Of a DNA stretch of 64,000 nt, positions 56,041-63,701 are shown in pieces. The notes under the pieces were generated by a model. That model did not search any database. It saw only the letters and a list, made by a program, of their open reading frames with translations, and was not told the origin of the DNA. Numbering within the stretch: position 1 is the first letter of the stretch; each line of letters opens with the position of its first letter. A program made the position numbers and the translations under genes. The DNA comes from Pseudarthrobacter sp. PS3-L1 (GTDB taxonomy: Bacteria > Actinomycetota > Actinomycetes > Actinomycetales > Micrococcaceae), in the NCBI RefSeq assembly GCF_030063285.1, contig NZ_JASISU010000002.1, forward strand, positions 372,001 through 436,000. Reading direction: 5' to 3'.

Positions 56041-56719
56041 GGAAGTCTTTGCCCGCAAATCCGGACGCAGCGCCCAGGCCACTTCGGTTGCCGTCATCGG
56101 GCTGGGCCGCTTCGGCGGTTCCCTCGCCCTTGAACTCGAAGCCCAGGGCACAGAGGTTCTCGGTATCGACGTCGATGAGGATACGGTCCAGTCATACAAC
56201 GGCCGGCTCACCCACGTGGTGCGCGCCGACTCAACACGGGAAGAAGTGCTGCGCCAACTTTCCGTGCATGAATTCGACCGCGCAGTGGTGGGCATCGGCT
56301 CTGACCTTGAAGCGAGCATCCTCACGACGTCCCGACTGCTGACCTTCAAGAAACCCCAGGTGTGGGCGAAAGCCATCAGCGAACCGCACGCTGAAATCCT
56401 GGGACAACTGGGCGTGAAACACGTCATCCGGCCAGAGCATGACATGGGCAAGCGTGTGGCGCACCTTGTCCGCGGTTCAATCCTGGACTATGTCGAATTT
56501 GAGAGCGACTTCGTGATGATCCGCACCAGGCCTCCAGTCCAGGCACAGAACCGACCCTTGGGCGTTCTTGGTCTTCGGGACACCTATGGCATCACCATTG
56601 TTGCCTTCAAGAGGGCCGGCGGCTCCTGGCAGCACACCACGGCCCAAACGGTGCTCTATGAAGACGACCAGATCATTGTTCAGGGCCCCAAAAAGCAGGC
56701 AGAGAGCTTCACCCCGTGA
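56033..56719 (+). CDS. trkA: TrkA-family potassium channel regulatory subunit
   Basis: Cytoplasmic RCK protein that gates TrkH. The 228-residue protein has the nucleotide-binding motif VAVIGLGRFGGSLALELE and a downstream IDVDEDTVQ acidic end, then a TrkA-C domain (about 145-225). It is the single-RCK KtrA type rather than the double TrkA of enterobacteria. It begins at TTG (MAKEVFARK) with AGAGAGG upstream, overlapping the TrkH stop by 8 bases; no ATG fits. Confidence 0.92.
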   Translation: MAKEVFARKSGRSAQATSVAVIGLGRFGGSLALELEAQGTEVLGIDVDEDTVQSYNGRLTHVVRADSTREEVLRQLSVHEFDRAVVGIGSDLEASILTTSRLLTFKKPQVWAKAISEPHAEILGQLGVKHVIRPEHDMGKRVAHLVRGSILDYVEFESDFVMIRTRPPVQAQNRPLGVLGLRDTYGITIVAFKRAGGSWQHTTAQTVLYEDDQIIVQGPKKQAESFTP

Positions 56720-56808
56720 TCGTCGCAGGCGATCAGGGAACACCGGCAACGGAGCGGAACTGACGCGCCGCAACGACCCACTGAATATGTCGTGGCGTGA
56801 CCTTTGCA

Positions 56809-56814
56809 TAGAAT
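56809..56814 (+). promoter_or_regulatory. Candidate -10 for the small lipoprotein gene
   Basis: TAGAAT lies 28 bases before the ATG at 56843, leaving room for a short leader with the GAGGAAAAG ribosome site. No convincing -35 is seen. Confidence 0.4.
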
Positions 56815-56842
56815 CGAGCCACAACCACTGTGTGAGGAAAAG

Positions 56843-57190
56843 ATGAAAAAAACTGCCACGATCCTGTTCGCGTCCACCCTCGTTCTCGGGGCCTCTGCCT
56901 GCGCCGCTACAACCCAGCTCTCAACGGCGGAGACGTGCGAGCGGGTCCAGGTAGTCCTTGCCAACCCTGCCAATAGCATTGGTAAAACGGGCATGACACA
57001 GCTTGCCAATCAGCTCCGCCCCATCCACGAAGCGGCCTCTGATGAGCTCAAGCCCGCCCTCGAGACGATTATCGAGTACACCGATGCGCAGGCAATGGAA
57101 GAGCCCGACGCCGATCGCCTTGCCGACATGCAGTCCTCGTACCAGGACGCCAGTGCAGCTTTTAATGCCTCGTGCGGATCGGGTTCCTGA
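56843..57190 (+). CDS. Small predicted lipoprotein, function unknown
   Basis: A 115-residue secreted protein. The N terminus MKKTATILFASTLVLGASAC is a signal peptide with a lipobox (GASAC). The mature part is helical and acidic with two further Cys (CERVQ and ASCGSG), which could pair. No family is recognised. TGAGGAAAAG precedes the ATG. Its 3' end overlaps the next gene's GTG by 19 bases. Confidence 0.75.
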   Translation: MKKTATILFASTLVLGASACAATTQLSTAETCERVQVVLANPANSIGKTGMTQLANQLRPIHEAASDELKPALETIIEYTDAQAMEEPDADRLADMQSSYQDASAAFNASCGSGS

Positions 57191-57987
57191 GCGACGGCCC
57201 GTCCAGCGTCCTGCCAGCAGCAGCGGGGATAGTGGCTGCTGTGGATGACCTAGCGACCCAGCCATGGCTGGACCGCCTTTCTGGCGCCTTTGCACACGAT
57301 GCACCGCCCGACGTCGGGGGTCCAGTGATCTGGGCAGTCCTCCTGGCCACGGTCATCCTGTGTGTTCCCCGTCGGACGTGGCGGTACTTTGGGCTTTTCA
57401 CCACAGTGGTCCATGAACTTGGACACGCCTTTGCCGCCCTCATCAGCGGTCAGCGCCTGCGCAGCATCGTCCTCCGGCTCGACCACTCAGGGACTACGAC
57501 CTCCGTGAGCCGGGGCGGCTGGCGTCCCGTCTGGTCGGGCTTCTGGGGCTACCCTGCACCAGGGGTGGTAGGCGCAGCCCTGGTGACGAGCGGATTCGCA
57601 GGATGGGGTTCTGCGGCACTGGGCGTTGGCGCACTCGTCGCTGCGGCATCCCTGGTGTTCATAAGGAATGGCGCCGGTGTCCTGATCACGGTGGTCTGCG
57701 CCGGGACTGGTGCGGCAATTGTCCTGGTGGCTCCTGCAGGCGCGACCGGTTACGTGGCCCTCGTCCTGGGCCTTGCGCTCCTGGTGGGATCGATACGCGC
57801 GTTCTTGGGCCTGGTGTCCGTCCACACCAGGCATCGGGAGCGGCTGCCAACCTCCGATGCCCATCTGCTCGCAGTGGCGACACACCTGCCGGCCGCCGTG
57901 TGGCTACTGCTCTTTGCCTGCACCATCGGGGCCTCTTCCCTTGTCGCCTGGCTCCAGCTCCAACCAATCCTGGTTCCGGGCGTCTAG
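57172..57987 (+). CDS. M50-type membrane zinc metallopeptidase
   Basis: A 271-residue membrane protein with the motif TTVVHELGHAFAALISG, the zinc-binding HExxH of the M50B-like family, in or next to the third hydrophobic segment. At least six hydrophobic segments follow. It lacks PDZ and CBS domains. The substrate is unknown. The GTG at 57172 overlaps the lipoprotein stop; another GTG near 57232 is possible. It overlaps the promoter of the next gene, whose -10 contains this gene's stop codon. Confidence 0.8.
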   Translation: MRIGFLSDGPSSVLPAAAGIVAAVDDLATQPWLDRLSGAFAHDAPPDVGGPVIWAVLLATVILCVPRRTWRYFGLFTTVVHELGHAFAALISGQRLRSIVLRLDHSGTTTSVSRGGWRPVWSGFWGYPAPGVVGAALVTSGFAGWGSAALGVGALVAAASLVFIRNGAGVLITVVCAGTGAAIVLVAPAGATGYVALVLGLALLVGSIRAFLGLVSVHTRHRERLPTSDAHLLAVATHLPAAVWLLLFACTIGASSLVAWLQLQPILVPGV

Positions 57988-57990
57988 GCT
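57985..57990 (+). promoter_or_regulatory. -10 element for the leaderless GST-like gene
   Basis: TAGGCT ends six bases before the ATG at 57997. The first three bases are the stop codon of the M50 gene. Confidence 0.5.
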
Positions 57991-57996
57991 TGGTGC

Positions 57997-59100
57997 ATGG
58001 AACAGACAACCCCCCAGCAACCGACAGGCAACCAGAGTGGCTCAGCGGGCAGCGAGCCGAGTCACAGTACCTTGGGCGCATATGTCACGGGTGGAGCAGA
58101 GTTCACGCGTGACACCAACTACATTGAAGACCGCATCACCCGCGATGGACGGGTGGGCGACGATGGCCAACCTGGATGGAAGGCCGAGCCAGGGCGCTAT
58201 CGCCTGATAGCCGCAAGGGCCTGCCCATGGGCCAACAGGACTGTGATTGTGCGCCGGCTGCTCGGCCTCGAAGACGCCATTTCCCTGGGACAGCCTGGAC
58301 CAACCCACGACTCCCGTTCCTGGACCTTCGACCTGGACCCGGGCGGCGTGGATCCGGTCCTAGGCATGGAGCGTATCCAGGACGCGTACTTCCGGCGATT
58401 CCCGGACTACCCCCGTGGCATCACAGTGCCGGCCATGGTGGAGATTGCCACGGGGAAAGTTGTCACCAACAACTTCCCGCAGATCACCCTGGACTTCTCC
58501 AGCGAGTGGAAGGAATTTCAGCGAGAGGGTGCTCCCGACCTGTATCCAGAACACCTCCGCGAGGAAATCGACACTGTGAACAAGCGCGTCTTCACGGAAG
58601 TCAATAACGGCGTGTATCGCTGTGGGTTCGCTGGTTCCCAAGACGCCTACGATGCTGCCTACGATCGATTGTTCACCGCCCTTGACTGGCTGGAGGAACG
58701 GCTCACCCACCAGCGTTTCCTGGTGGGTGACACCATCACCGAGGCCGATGTGCGTCTCTTCACCACATTGGCCAGGTTTGACGCCGTCTACCACGGCCAT
58801 TTCAAGTGCAATCGGACCAAACTGAGCGAGATGCCGGCGCTTTGGGGTTATGCCAGGGATCTGTTCCAGACTCCTGGGTTTGGTGACACTACTGACTTTG
58901 TCCAGATCAAGAAGCACTACTACATCGTCCATAAGGACATCAATCCCACCGGGATTGTCCCCAAGGGCCCGGACCTCAGCGGCTGGCTCACAGAGCACGG
59001 TCGGGAATCCCTGGGTGGACGTCCCTTTGGGGACGGTACTCCCCCTGGCCCCGTGCACTCTGGTGAAGAAGTGACGGCTGGTCACGGAGCAACCGCCTAG
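57997..59100 (+). CDS. Xi-class glutathionyl-hydroquinone reductase homologue (probably mycothiol-dependent)
   Basis: A 367-residue glutathione-transferase-fold enzyme of the YqjG/ECM4 group. The catalytic cysteine is Cys76 in AARACPWANRTVIVRRLLG. The C-terminal helical domain has HQRFLVGDTITEADVRLFTT. The xi group reduces thiol conjugates of hydroquinones. Actinobacteria lack glutathione and mshC is in this window, so mycothiol is the likely partner, as proposed for related proteins. TAGGCT six bases upstream sets the start. Confidence 0.9.
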   Translation: MEQTTPQQPTGNQSGSAGSEPSHSTLGAYVTGGAEFTRDTNYIEDRITRDGRVGDDGQPGWKAEPGRYRLIAARACPWANRTVIVRRLLGLEDAISLGQPGPTHDSRSWTFDLDPGGVDPVLGMERIQDAYFRRFPDYPRGITVPAMVEIATGKVVTNNFPQITLDFSSEWKEFQREGAPDLYPEHLREEIDTVNKRVFTEVNNGVYRCGFAGSQDAYDAAYDRLFTALDWLEERLTHQRFLVGDTITEADVRLFTTLARFDAVYHGHFKCNRTKLSEMPALWGYARDLFQTPGFGDTTDFVQIKKHYYIVHKDINPTGIVPKGPDLSGWLTEHGRESLGGRPFGDGTPPGPVHSGEEVTAGHGATA

Positions 59101-59113
59101 GCGCCTTCGCACC

Positions 59114-59119
59114 TATGCT
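59114..59119 (+). promoter_or_regulatory. -10 element for the serine hydrolase
   Basis: TATGCT ends six bases before the ATG at 59126; no ribosome site is seen. Confidence 0.45.
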
Positions 59120-59125
59120 GGGTCC

Positions 59126-60304
59126 ATGACTGCACAGCACGATACCCCGGTTTCCCGCACCACAACTGCCCTTGACGACACCGCAGGCCCGGCCTTCGCC
59201 GCTGTAGGAAAGCTTTTCCAGTCATTCCGTCGTGCTGACCCCAGCTACGGTGCGCAGGTCAGCGTCTACTTCCGGGGGAAGGAAGTCGTAAGCATCGCAG
59301 AGGGCAACGGAGTGTCTGCGGAGTCGATCACTGGCGCATATTCGTGTTCCAAGGGAATCGCCGCCATGGTGATGGCCCTCCTTGTCCAGGAGGGCCATCT
59401 CGACCTTGACCGAACCGTCTCATCATATTGGCCAGAGTTTGGCTGCCATGGCAAGGAAGGCATCCTGGTCAGGGAAGCGCTCTCACACCGGGCCGGACTG
59501 CTCGGTGTCCCTGGTGGAATACCAATCGCTGACTTCCACACGGCCAAGGCAGCTGCTGCACTGGCTGCTGCCCGTCCACTGTGGCGTCCTGGCTCCACCT
59601 TTGGGTACCACGCACTGACCATCGGAATCCTGATGGAGGAGCTCTGCCGCCGGGTCACCGGTTCCAGTCTTCAGGACCTGTACAACCAGCGCTTGCGGGT
59701 ACCTTACGGCATTGATTTTTTCCTAGGGCTGCCCGCGGCCGAAGAGCCACGCTACAGGAAGGTGGTCTATGAGGTCCCGCCGGCAGATTCCTGGCTTGAT
59801 GCCCTGAGCTTTGACGGCCTCAACTCCAACGCCCCCCACAGTACGGTCATGGAACTTCCCAACCTCCGCGAAGTCCGGGCCCATGGAATGAGCGCAGCCG
59901 GCGGAGTTGGCTCGGCAGGAGGACTAGCGAGGGCCTACGCCGCTGTCTCAACGGGAGTGGATGGTGGCGAACCTGCCCTGAGTCAGTGCACCATTACCGC
60001 CATGTCAGAGGAACAGGTATGGGGGCTGGACAGGACATCCGGTCTCGACAACGCCTTTGGCGTGGTGTTCATGAAGCCCCACCCGTCCCGGAATTTTGGC
60101 AGCCACCTGGCGTTCGGCCACGAGGGTGCCAACGCCGCACTCGGCTTCGCTGACCCGGCGTATGGGCTGGCCTTTGGCTATATACCAGCGCGGGCCGAGG
60201 ACGGGCGGACTGCTGGACGGGCACACCAGCTCGCGGCTGCGGCCCGGCAGGCGGCGGCAAGCCTGCACCCCGGTGCAGGCCGGGTTGCTCGGAAAATAAA
60301 GTAA
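59126..60304 (+). CDS. Beta-lactamase-family serine hydrolase/esterase
   Basis: A 392-residue class C beta-lactamase-fold enzyme of the EstB/LactB group. The nucleophile and base are in AYSCSKGIA (Ser73, Lys76), and a Tyr in FGYHALTIG is the likely third residue. There is no signal peptide, so it is a cytoplasmic esterase or peptidase rather than an exported lactamase. Substrate unknown. It follows the GST-like gene by 25 bases but seems to have its own leaderless promoter. Confidence 0.87.
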   Translation: MTAQHDTPVSRTTTALDDTAGPAFAAVGKLFQSFRRADPSYGAQVSVYFRGKEVVSIAEGNGVSAESITGAYSCSKGIAAMVMALLVQEGHLDLDRTVSSYWPEFGCHGKEGILVREALSHRAGLLGVPGGIPIADFHTAKAAAALAAARPLWRPGSTFGYHALTIGILMEELCRRVTGSSLQDLYNQRLRVPYGIDFFLGLPAAEEPRYRKVVYEVPPADSWLDALSFDGLNSNAPHSTVMELPNLREVRAHGMSAAGGVGSAGGLARAYAAVSTGVDGGEPALSQCTITAMSEEQVWGLDRTSGLDNAFGVVFMKPHPSRNFGSHLAFGHEGANAALGFADPAYGLAFGYIPARAEDGRTAGRAHQLAAAARQAAASLHPGAGRVARKIK

Positions 60305-60307
60305 GCA

Positions 60308-60313
60308 TACTGT
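60308..60313 (+). promoter_or_regulatory. Candidate -10 for the second FUSC gene
   Basis: TACTGT lies four bases before the ATG at 60318 and seven before the in-frame GTG at 60321, so the GTG may be the real leaderless start. Confidence 0.35.
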
Positions 60314-60317
60314 TGAA

Positions 60318-61463
60318 ATGGTGTCTTCAACTCCGCATAACTCGTCCGTTCCACGAGCGTCGGCTTCGCTTGTCCGCAGGCTCCTCGCAGCAGCCTCAAC
60401 AAACCTCACCGCAACAGTGGCAGCTGCCCGGCTGCAGTTGGCGGCAAAAGCCGCCATTGCTGCGGGTATCGCATTTCTCATCGCACCGCTCATGCCGGGT
60501 GTTGCTGCGGAGTATCCCTACTACGCACCGCTGGGCGCACTCGTGGCCATGTACCACAACGTGGCAGGCTCGTTGCGGCAGGGCATTCAGGCCCTGGTGG
60601 GCCTGGCGCTGGGTATTCTCTTGGCAACTCTTCTTTCCAACGTCACAGACCCTTCACCGTTGGCTGTAGCGGCGGTCATGGGACTGGGCGTGCTCCTTGC
60701 TGGCATTCCAGGACTGGGCTCGTCTCAGGACTGGGTTCCCACAGCGGCACTGCTGGTGCTGCTGGTGGGCGGAAGCGACCCGGACGGCTTTTCTTTCGGC
60801 TATCTGGTCCAGATGGCCGTGGGTGTGGTGGTAGGCGTGGCAGTAAATATGCTCATCTTTCCACCGCTGCGCTTTAACGCTGCCCTCAAAAGCCTGGCAA
60901 AGCTGCGACTCGCGTTGTCGCAGCAACTTAGCGACATGGGAACCGCCCTGGCCGAAGAGTGGCCTCCCGAGCACGAGGAATGGTCCCGCCGGTCGGATGA
61001 GCTTGCCGACGCCACGCGCACCGTCCGGCACCTGATGAAGGAGGCAGAGGAGAGTAAGAGGGCCAACCTCCGCTCAAAATTCCACCCCAGGAATCTGAAC
61101 CGGGACTACGAAGTTGCCCGGGATCTGGAACGGCTTACCTTCTATCTTCAGGACATGACAGAGGTTCTCTCCGACCTGATCTGGAGTGACGAGGGCACGG
61201 TCCTGCAACAGCCCCCCGATTGGCGCAACCTCTCTGAGGCCCTCCGATCAACGTCTCGCCTGCTTGCTGCAACGCCTGGTGAAAATTCCGACTCCGCACA
61301 GGAACTTTTTGATACCGCTCGCGACTCCCTGCACCGAATTGGCCACGACAAAGCGGCGGACGGTGGAGTTGGGGTTACCGATTCACTCCGCCTCAGTCTC
61401 TACCGCATCCTTCGGGTTCTGGACCCTACCCGGTCTACTGCAGGGCCGAAACCGTCCCGCTGA
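60318..61463 (+). CDS. FUSC/aromatic acid exporter family protein
   Basis: A 381-residue protein with one hydrophobic block of about six segments in the first 190 residues (for example AAKAAIAAGIAFLIAPLMPG and YYAPLGALVAMYHNVAGSL) and a long helical, charged cytoplasmic half. This is the single-repeat aromatic-acid-exporter-like form, unlike the two-repeat FUSC protein at 11414. The transported substrate is unknown. Its last 29 bases overlap the end of the convergent MaoC gene. Confidence 0.83.
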   Translation: MVSSTPHNSSVPRASASLVRRLLAAASTNLTATVAAARLQLAAKAAIAAGIAFLIAPLMPGVAAEYPYYAPLGALVAMYHNVAGSLRQGIQALVGLALGILLATLLSNVTDPSPLAVAAVMGLGVLLAGIPGLGSSQDWVPTAALLVLLVGGSDPDGFSFGYLVQMAVGVVVGVAVNMLIFPPLRFNAALKSLAKLRLALSQQLSDMGTALAEEWPPEHEEWSRRSDELADATRTVRHLMKEAEESKRANLRSKFHPRNLNRDYEVARDLERLTFYLQDMTEVLSDLIWSDEGTVLQQPPDWRNLSEALRSTSRLLAATPGENSDSAQELFDTARDSLHRIGHDKAADGGVGVTDSLRLSLYRILRVLDPTRSTAGPKPSR

Positions 61464-62355
61464 AATGACGACGCCCAGACCGGGCGTTCCAGGCGACGTA
61501 GGCGGATTCCTGCCATGCCCCGAAATCCCCACCTGTGGTGCTGATGTCCAAGGCGACGCGGGCAGGCAGGAACACCGGGGCTTCAAAAGAAACATCCCAG
61601 CGGAAGTGCTCGCCGCGCGGAACTCCTACTTCAGCGAGGGCGCGTGAAGCCAGATACATTCCATGCGCAATGGAGGTCCGCATACCCAGGGCCTTCGCAG
61701 AAAGTGCGCTGAGGTGGATCGGGTTGAAGTCACCTGAGACGGCAGCGTACGCCCTGCCCGTCTCAACACCTAACTGCCAGAGCGCAGTAGGATCCGGTGC
61801 CGCGAAATCAGGACGGGTACCGTTACCGACGCTCTCGCGCTTGTCGATACCCGGCAGGAAGACCCCCTTGGCCAGGTAGGTGGAAACCCCCTGCCAGGCT
61901 GCCACGGTGGTTCCCGCTACCCTGATCTCGGCGATCACATCCACCTGTGTACCTACGCGGTGGCTGCGCAGGTTTTCCACCCGGGCGGAGATGTCTACCT
62001 GCTGGTCAAACAAGATAGTGGCCCGCTGCTCAATACGGTTGGCCAAGTGGATCATGCCGAGCAGCGGCAAGGGAAAATCGTCGCGATTGAGGACGCTCAT
62101 GGCAACTGGAAAGGCCATCGCGTGGAGGAAGCCTGCGGGTAGTTCGTCGCTGGCGGTCTCCCCCAGCAGGTGCTGGAATGCTGTGAGCGTTGCAACGTCC
62201 GTCCGGACACCACGCACCTCGTGGCTCACCAGCGGAAGGCTCAGGCGCGGGGGTCCTCCCGTGAGGCGTCGACGGGCAGCTTCGCCCGCAGCATTGAGGT
62301 ACAGCTTCGACAGCGATGGAACCTCAGCCAGGATGACGCTTCCCGTGGTGCTCAT
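61435..62355 (-). CDS. MaoC-like (R)-specific enoyl hydratase, HtdX type
   Basis: A 306-residue double-hotdog hydratase. The catalytic Asp/His hydratase motif is GDFNPIHLSA in the C-terminal half, followed by AHGMYLASRAL. The N-terminal hotdog lacks the motif, as in the fungal-like two-domain hydratases. It overlaps the upstream reductase gene by 4 bases (ATGA). The order thiolase, FabG4-type reductase, HtdX-type hydratase matches fadA2-fabG4-htdX (Rv0243-Rv0242c-Rv0241c) in Mycobacterium tuberculosis, from memory. Confidence 0.87.
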   Translation of the reverse strand: MSTTGSVILAEVPSLSKLYLNAAGEAARRRLTGGPPRLSLPLVSHEVRGVRTDVATLTAFQHLLGETASDELPAGFLHAMAFPVAMSVLNRDDFPLPLLGMIHLANRIEQRATILFDQQVDISARVENLRSHRVGTQVDVIAEIRVAGTTVAAWQGVSTYLAKGVFLPGIDKRESVGNGTRPDFAAPDPTALWQLGVETGRAYAAVSGDFNPIHLSALSAKALGMRTSIAHGMYLASRALAEVGVPRGEHFRWDVSFEAPVFLPARVALDISTTGGDFGAWQESAYVAWNARSGRRHFSGTVSALQ

Positions 62356-63692
62356 GCTCCCACCATATTTTGGCCGCACACACGCAGGACGTCGCCAGTG
62401 ATTCCCGCTGCCGCATCACTGGCAAGGAATGCGATGGCTTCTGCGACATCTCCGGGCGTCCCGCCCTGTTGCAAGGAGTTCAGCCGGCGGGCCACCTCAC
62501 GGGTCGCAAACGGAATCCTGGCCGTCATTTCGGTTTCGATGAAGCCTGGTGCCACAGCGTTAATGGACCCGCCCCATGGCGCCAGAAGCGGCGCAGTCGC
62601 CTGGACCATGCCGATGACGCCGCCCTTGGACGCTGCGTAGTTGGTCTGACCGCGGTTGCCAGCAATGCCGCTGGTGGACGCCAGGGAGATAATCCTGGGG
62701 CCATCCCGGAAGTGCTCCGAGTCCAGGAGCGCTCTGTTGATTCTCAGCTGGGCTTCACAATTGATGGAAATCACCGAGTTCCAGCGCTGCTGGTCCATGT
62801 TGGCCAGGAGCTTGTCGCGCGTGATGCCAGCATTATGCACCACAATATCCAGCCTGCCATGGCGGTCAATGGCGTGCTCGATGATGCGTTGGCCAGCGTC
62901 GGGGCTGGTCACATCAAGCTGTAGGGCTGTCCCGCCAATGCTGTTTACGACGGCGGCAAGCTGCTGACCAGCGGCCGTCACGTCCACAGCCACAACAGTT
63001 GCGCCATCGCGGTACAGCGTGCGGGCAATTGCCGCCCCAATGCCTCGCGCAGCTCCCGTAACAACAGCGACCTTACCCTCCAGGGGGCGGTCGTGGTTGA
63101 GGGTGGGGCTGCCGGCGTCGGACGTCACGGTCAAGAACTGGCCGTCCACAAAGGCCGAGCGTCCCGACAGGAAAAAGCGGAGGGCGGCCAGTGCGGAGGT
63201 GCTGGTGGTCAGTGTCTGGGGTGCCAGTAGCACGCCGTTGGCTGTGGCGCCGCCACGGAGCTCCTTGGCCAGCGAGCGCACCAGGCCGTCAACTCCCTGG
63301 CGGGCTGCAGCCTGGGCAGGATCCGCCGCGTCGGCCGCTGTCCGGGACACACTCAGGACCCTGGCGTTGGGCATGAGGTCACGTAGCGATGACCCGACAC
63401 CGAGGACAGGTACCTCTAGGTCGGCTGGCGTCCTGAGTTCGTCCAAGACCAGGATGATGGCACCGAGTTTTTCCTTGGGCACCGCGTGCCGACGAATGTC
63501 CAGGTCCCAGCTCAGGAGTTCAGTGGCCAGTGCGTCTGCTCCGGCTCCGGAACCTGTGACCAGCACGGGGCCGGTCAGGAGTGGCTGTCCGGGGCTGTAG
63601 CGGCGCAGGTTAGCTGGTTGTGGCAGGCCCAGCTGACGGGCGATTTTCCGGCCAGGTCCAGTGCTGATGAAGGAGCTGTATGGATCACTCAC
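62352..63692 (-). CDS. FabG4-type 3-oxoacyl-ACP/CoA reductase
   Basis: A 446-residue short-chain dehydrogenase. The C-terminal half has the cofactor loop GAARGIGAAIAR, NAG, the catalytic Ser (SLASTSG) and the YxxxK motif (TNYAASKGG). The N-terminal 200 residues are the extra flavodoxin-like domain that marks the high-molecular-weight FabG4, which prefers NADH and longer chains. The GTG at 63692 has GGGGG upstream and lies 9 bases after the thiolase stop. Confidence 0.9.
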   Translation of the reverse strand: MSDPYSSFISTGPGRKIARQLGLPQPANLRRYSPGQPLLTGPVLVTGSGAGADALATELLSWDLDIRRHAVPKEKLGAIILVLDELRTPADLEVPVLGVGSSLRDLMPNARVLSVSRTAADAADPAQAAARQGVDGLVRSLAKELRGGATANGVLLAPQTLTTSTSALAALRFFLSGRSAFVDGQFLTVTSDAGSPTLNHDRPLEGKVAVVTGAARGIGAAIARTLYRDGATVVAVDVTAAGQQLAAVVNSIGGTALQLDVTSPDAGQRIIEHAIDRHGRLDIVVHNAGITRDKLLANMDQQRWNSVISINCEAQLRINRALLDSEHFRDGPRIISLASTSGIAGNRGQTNYAASKGGVIGMVQATAPLLAPWGGSINAVAPGFIETEMTARIPFATREVARRLNSLQQGGTPGDVAEAIAFLASDAAAGITGDVLRVCGQNMVGA

Positions 63693-63701
63693 GGCTGCCC
63701 C

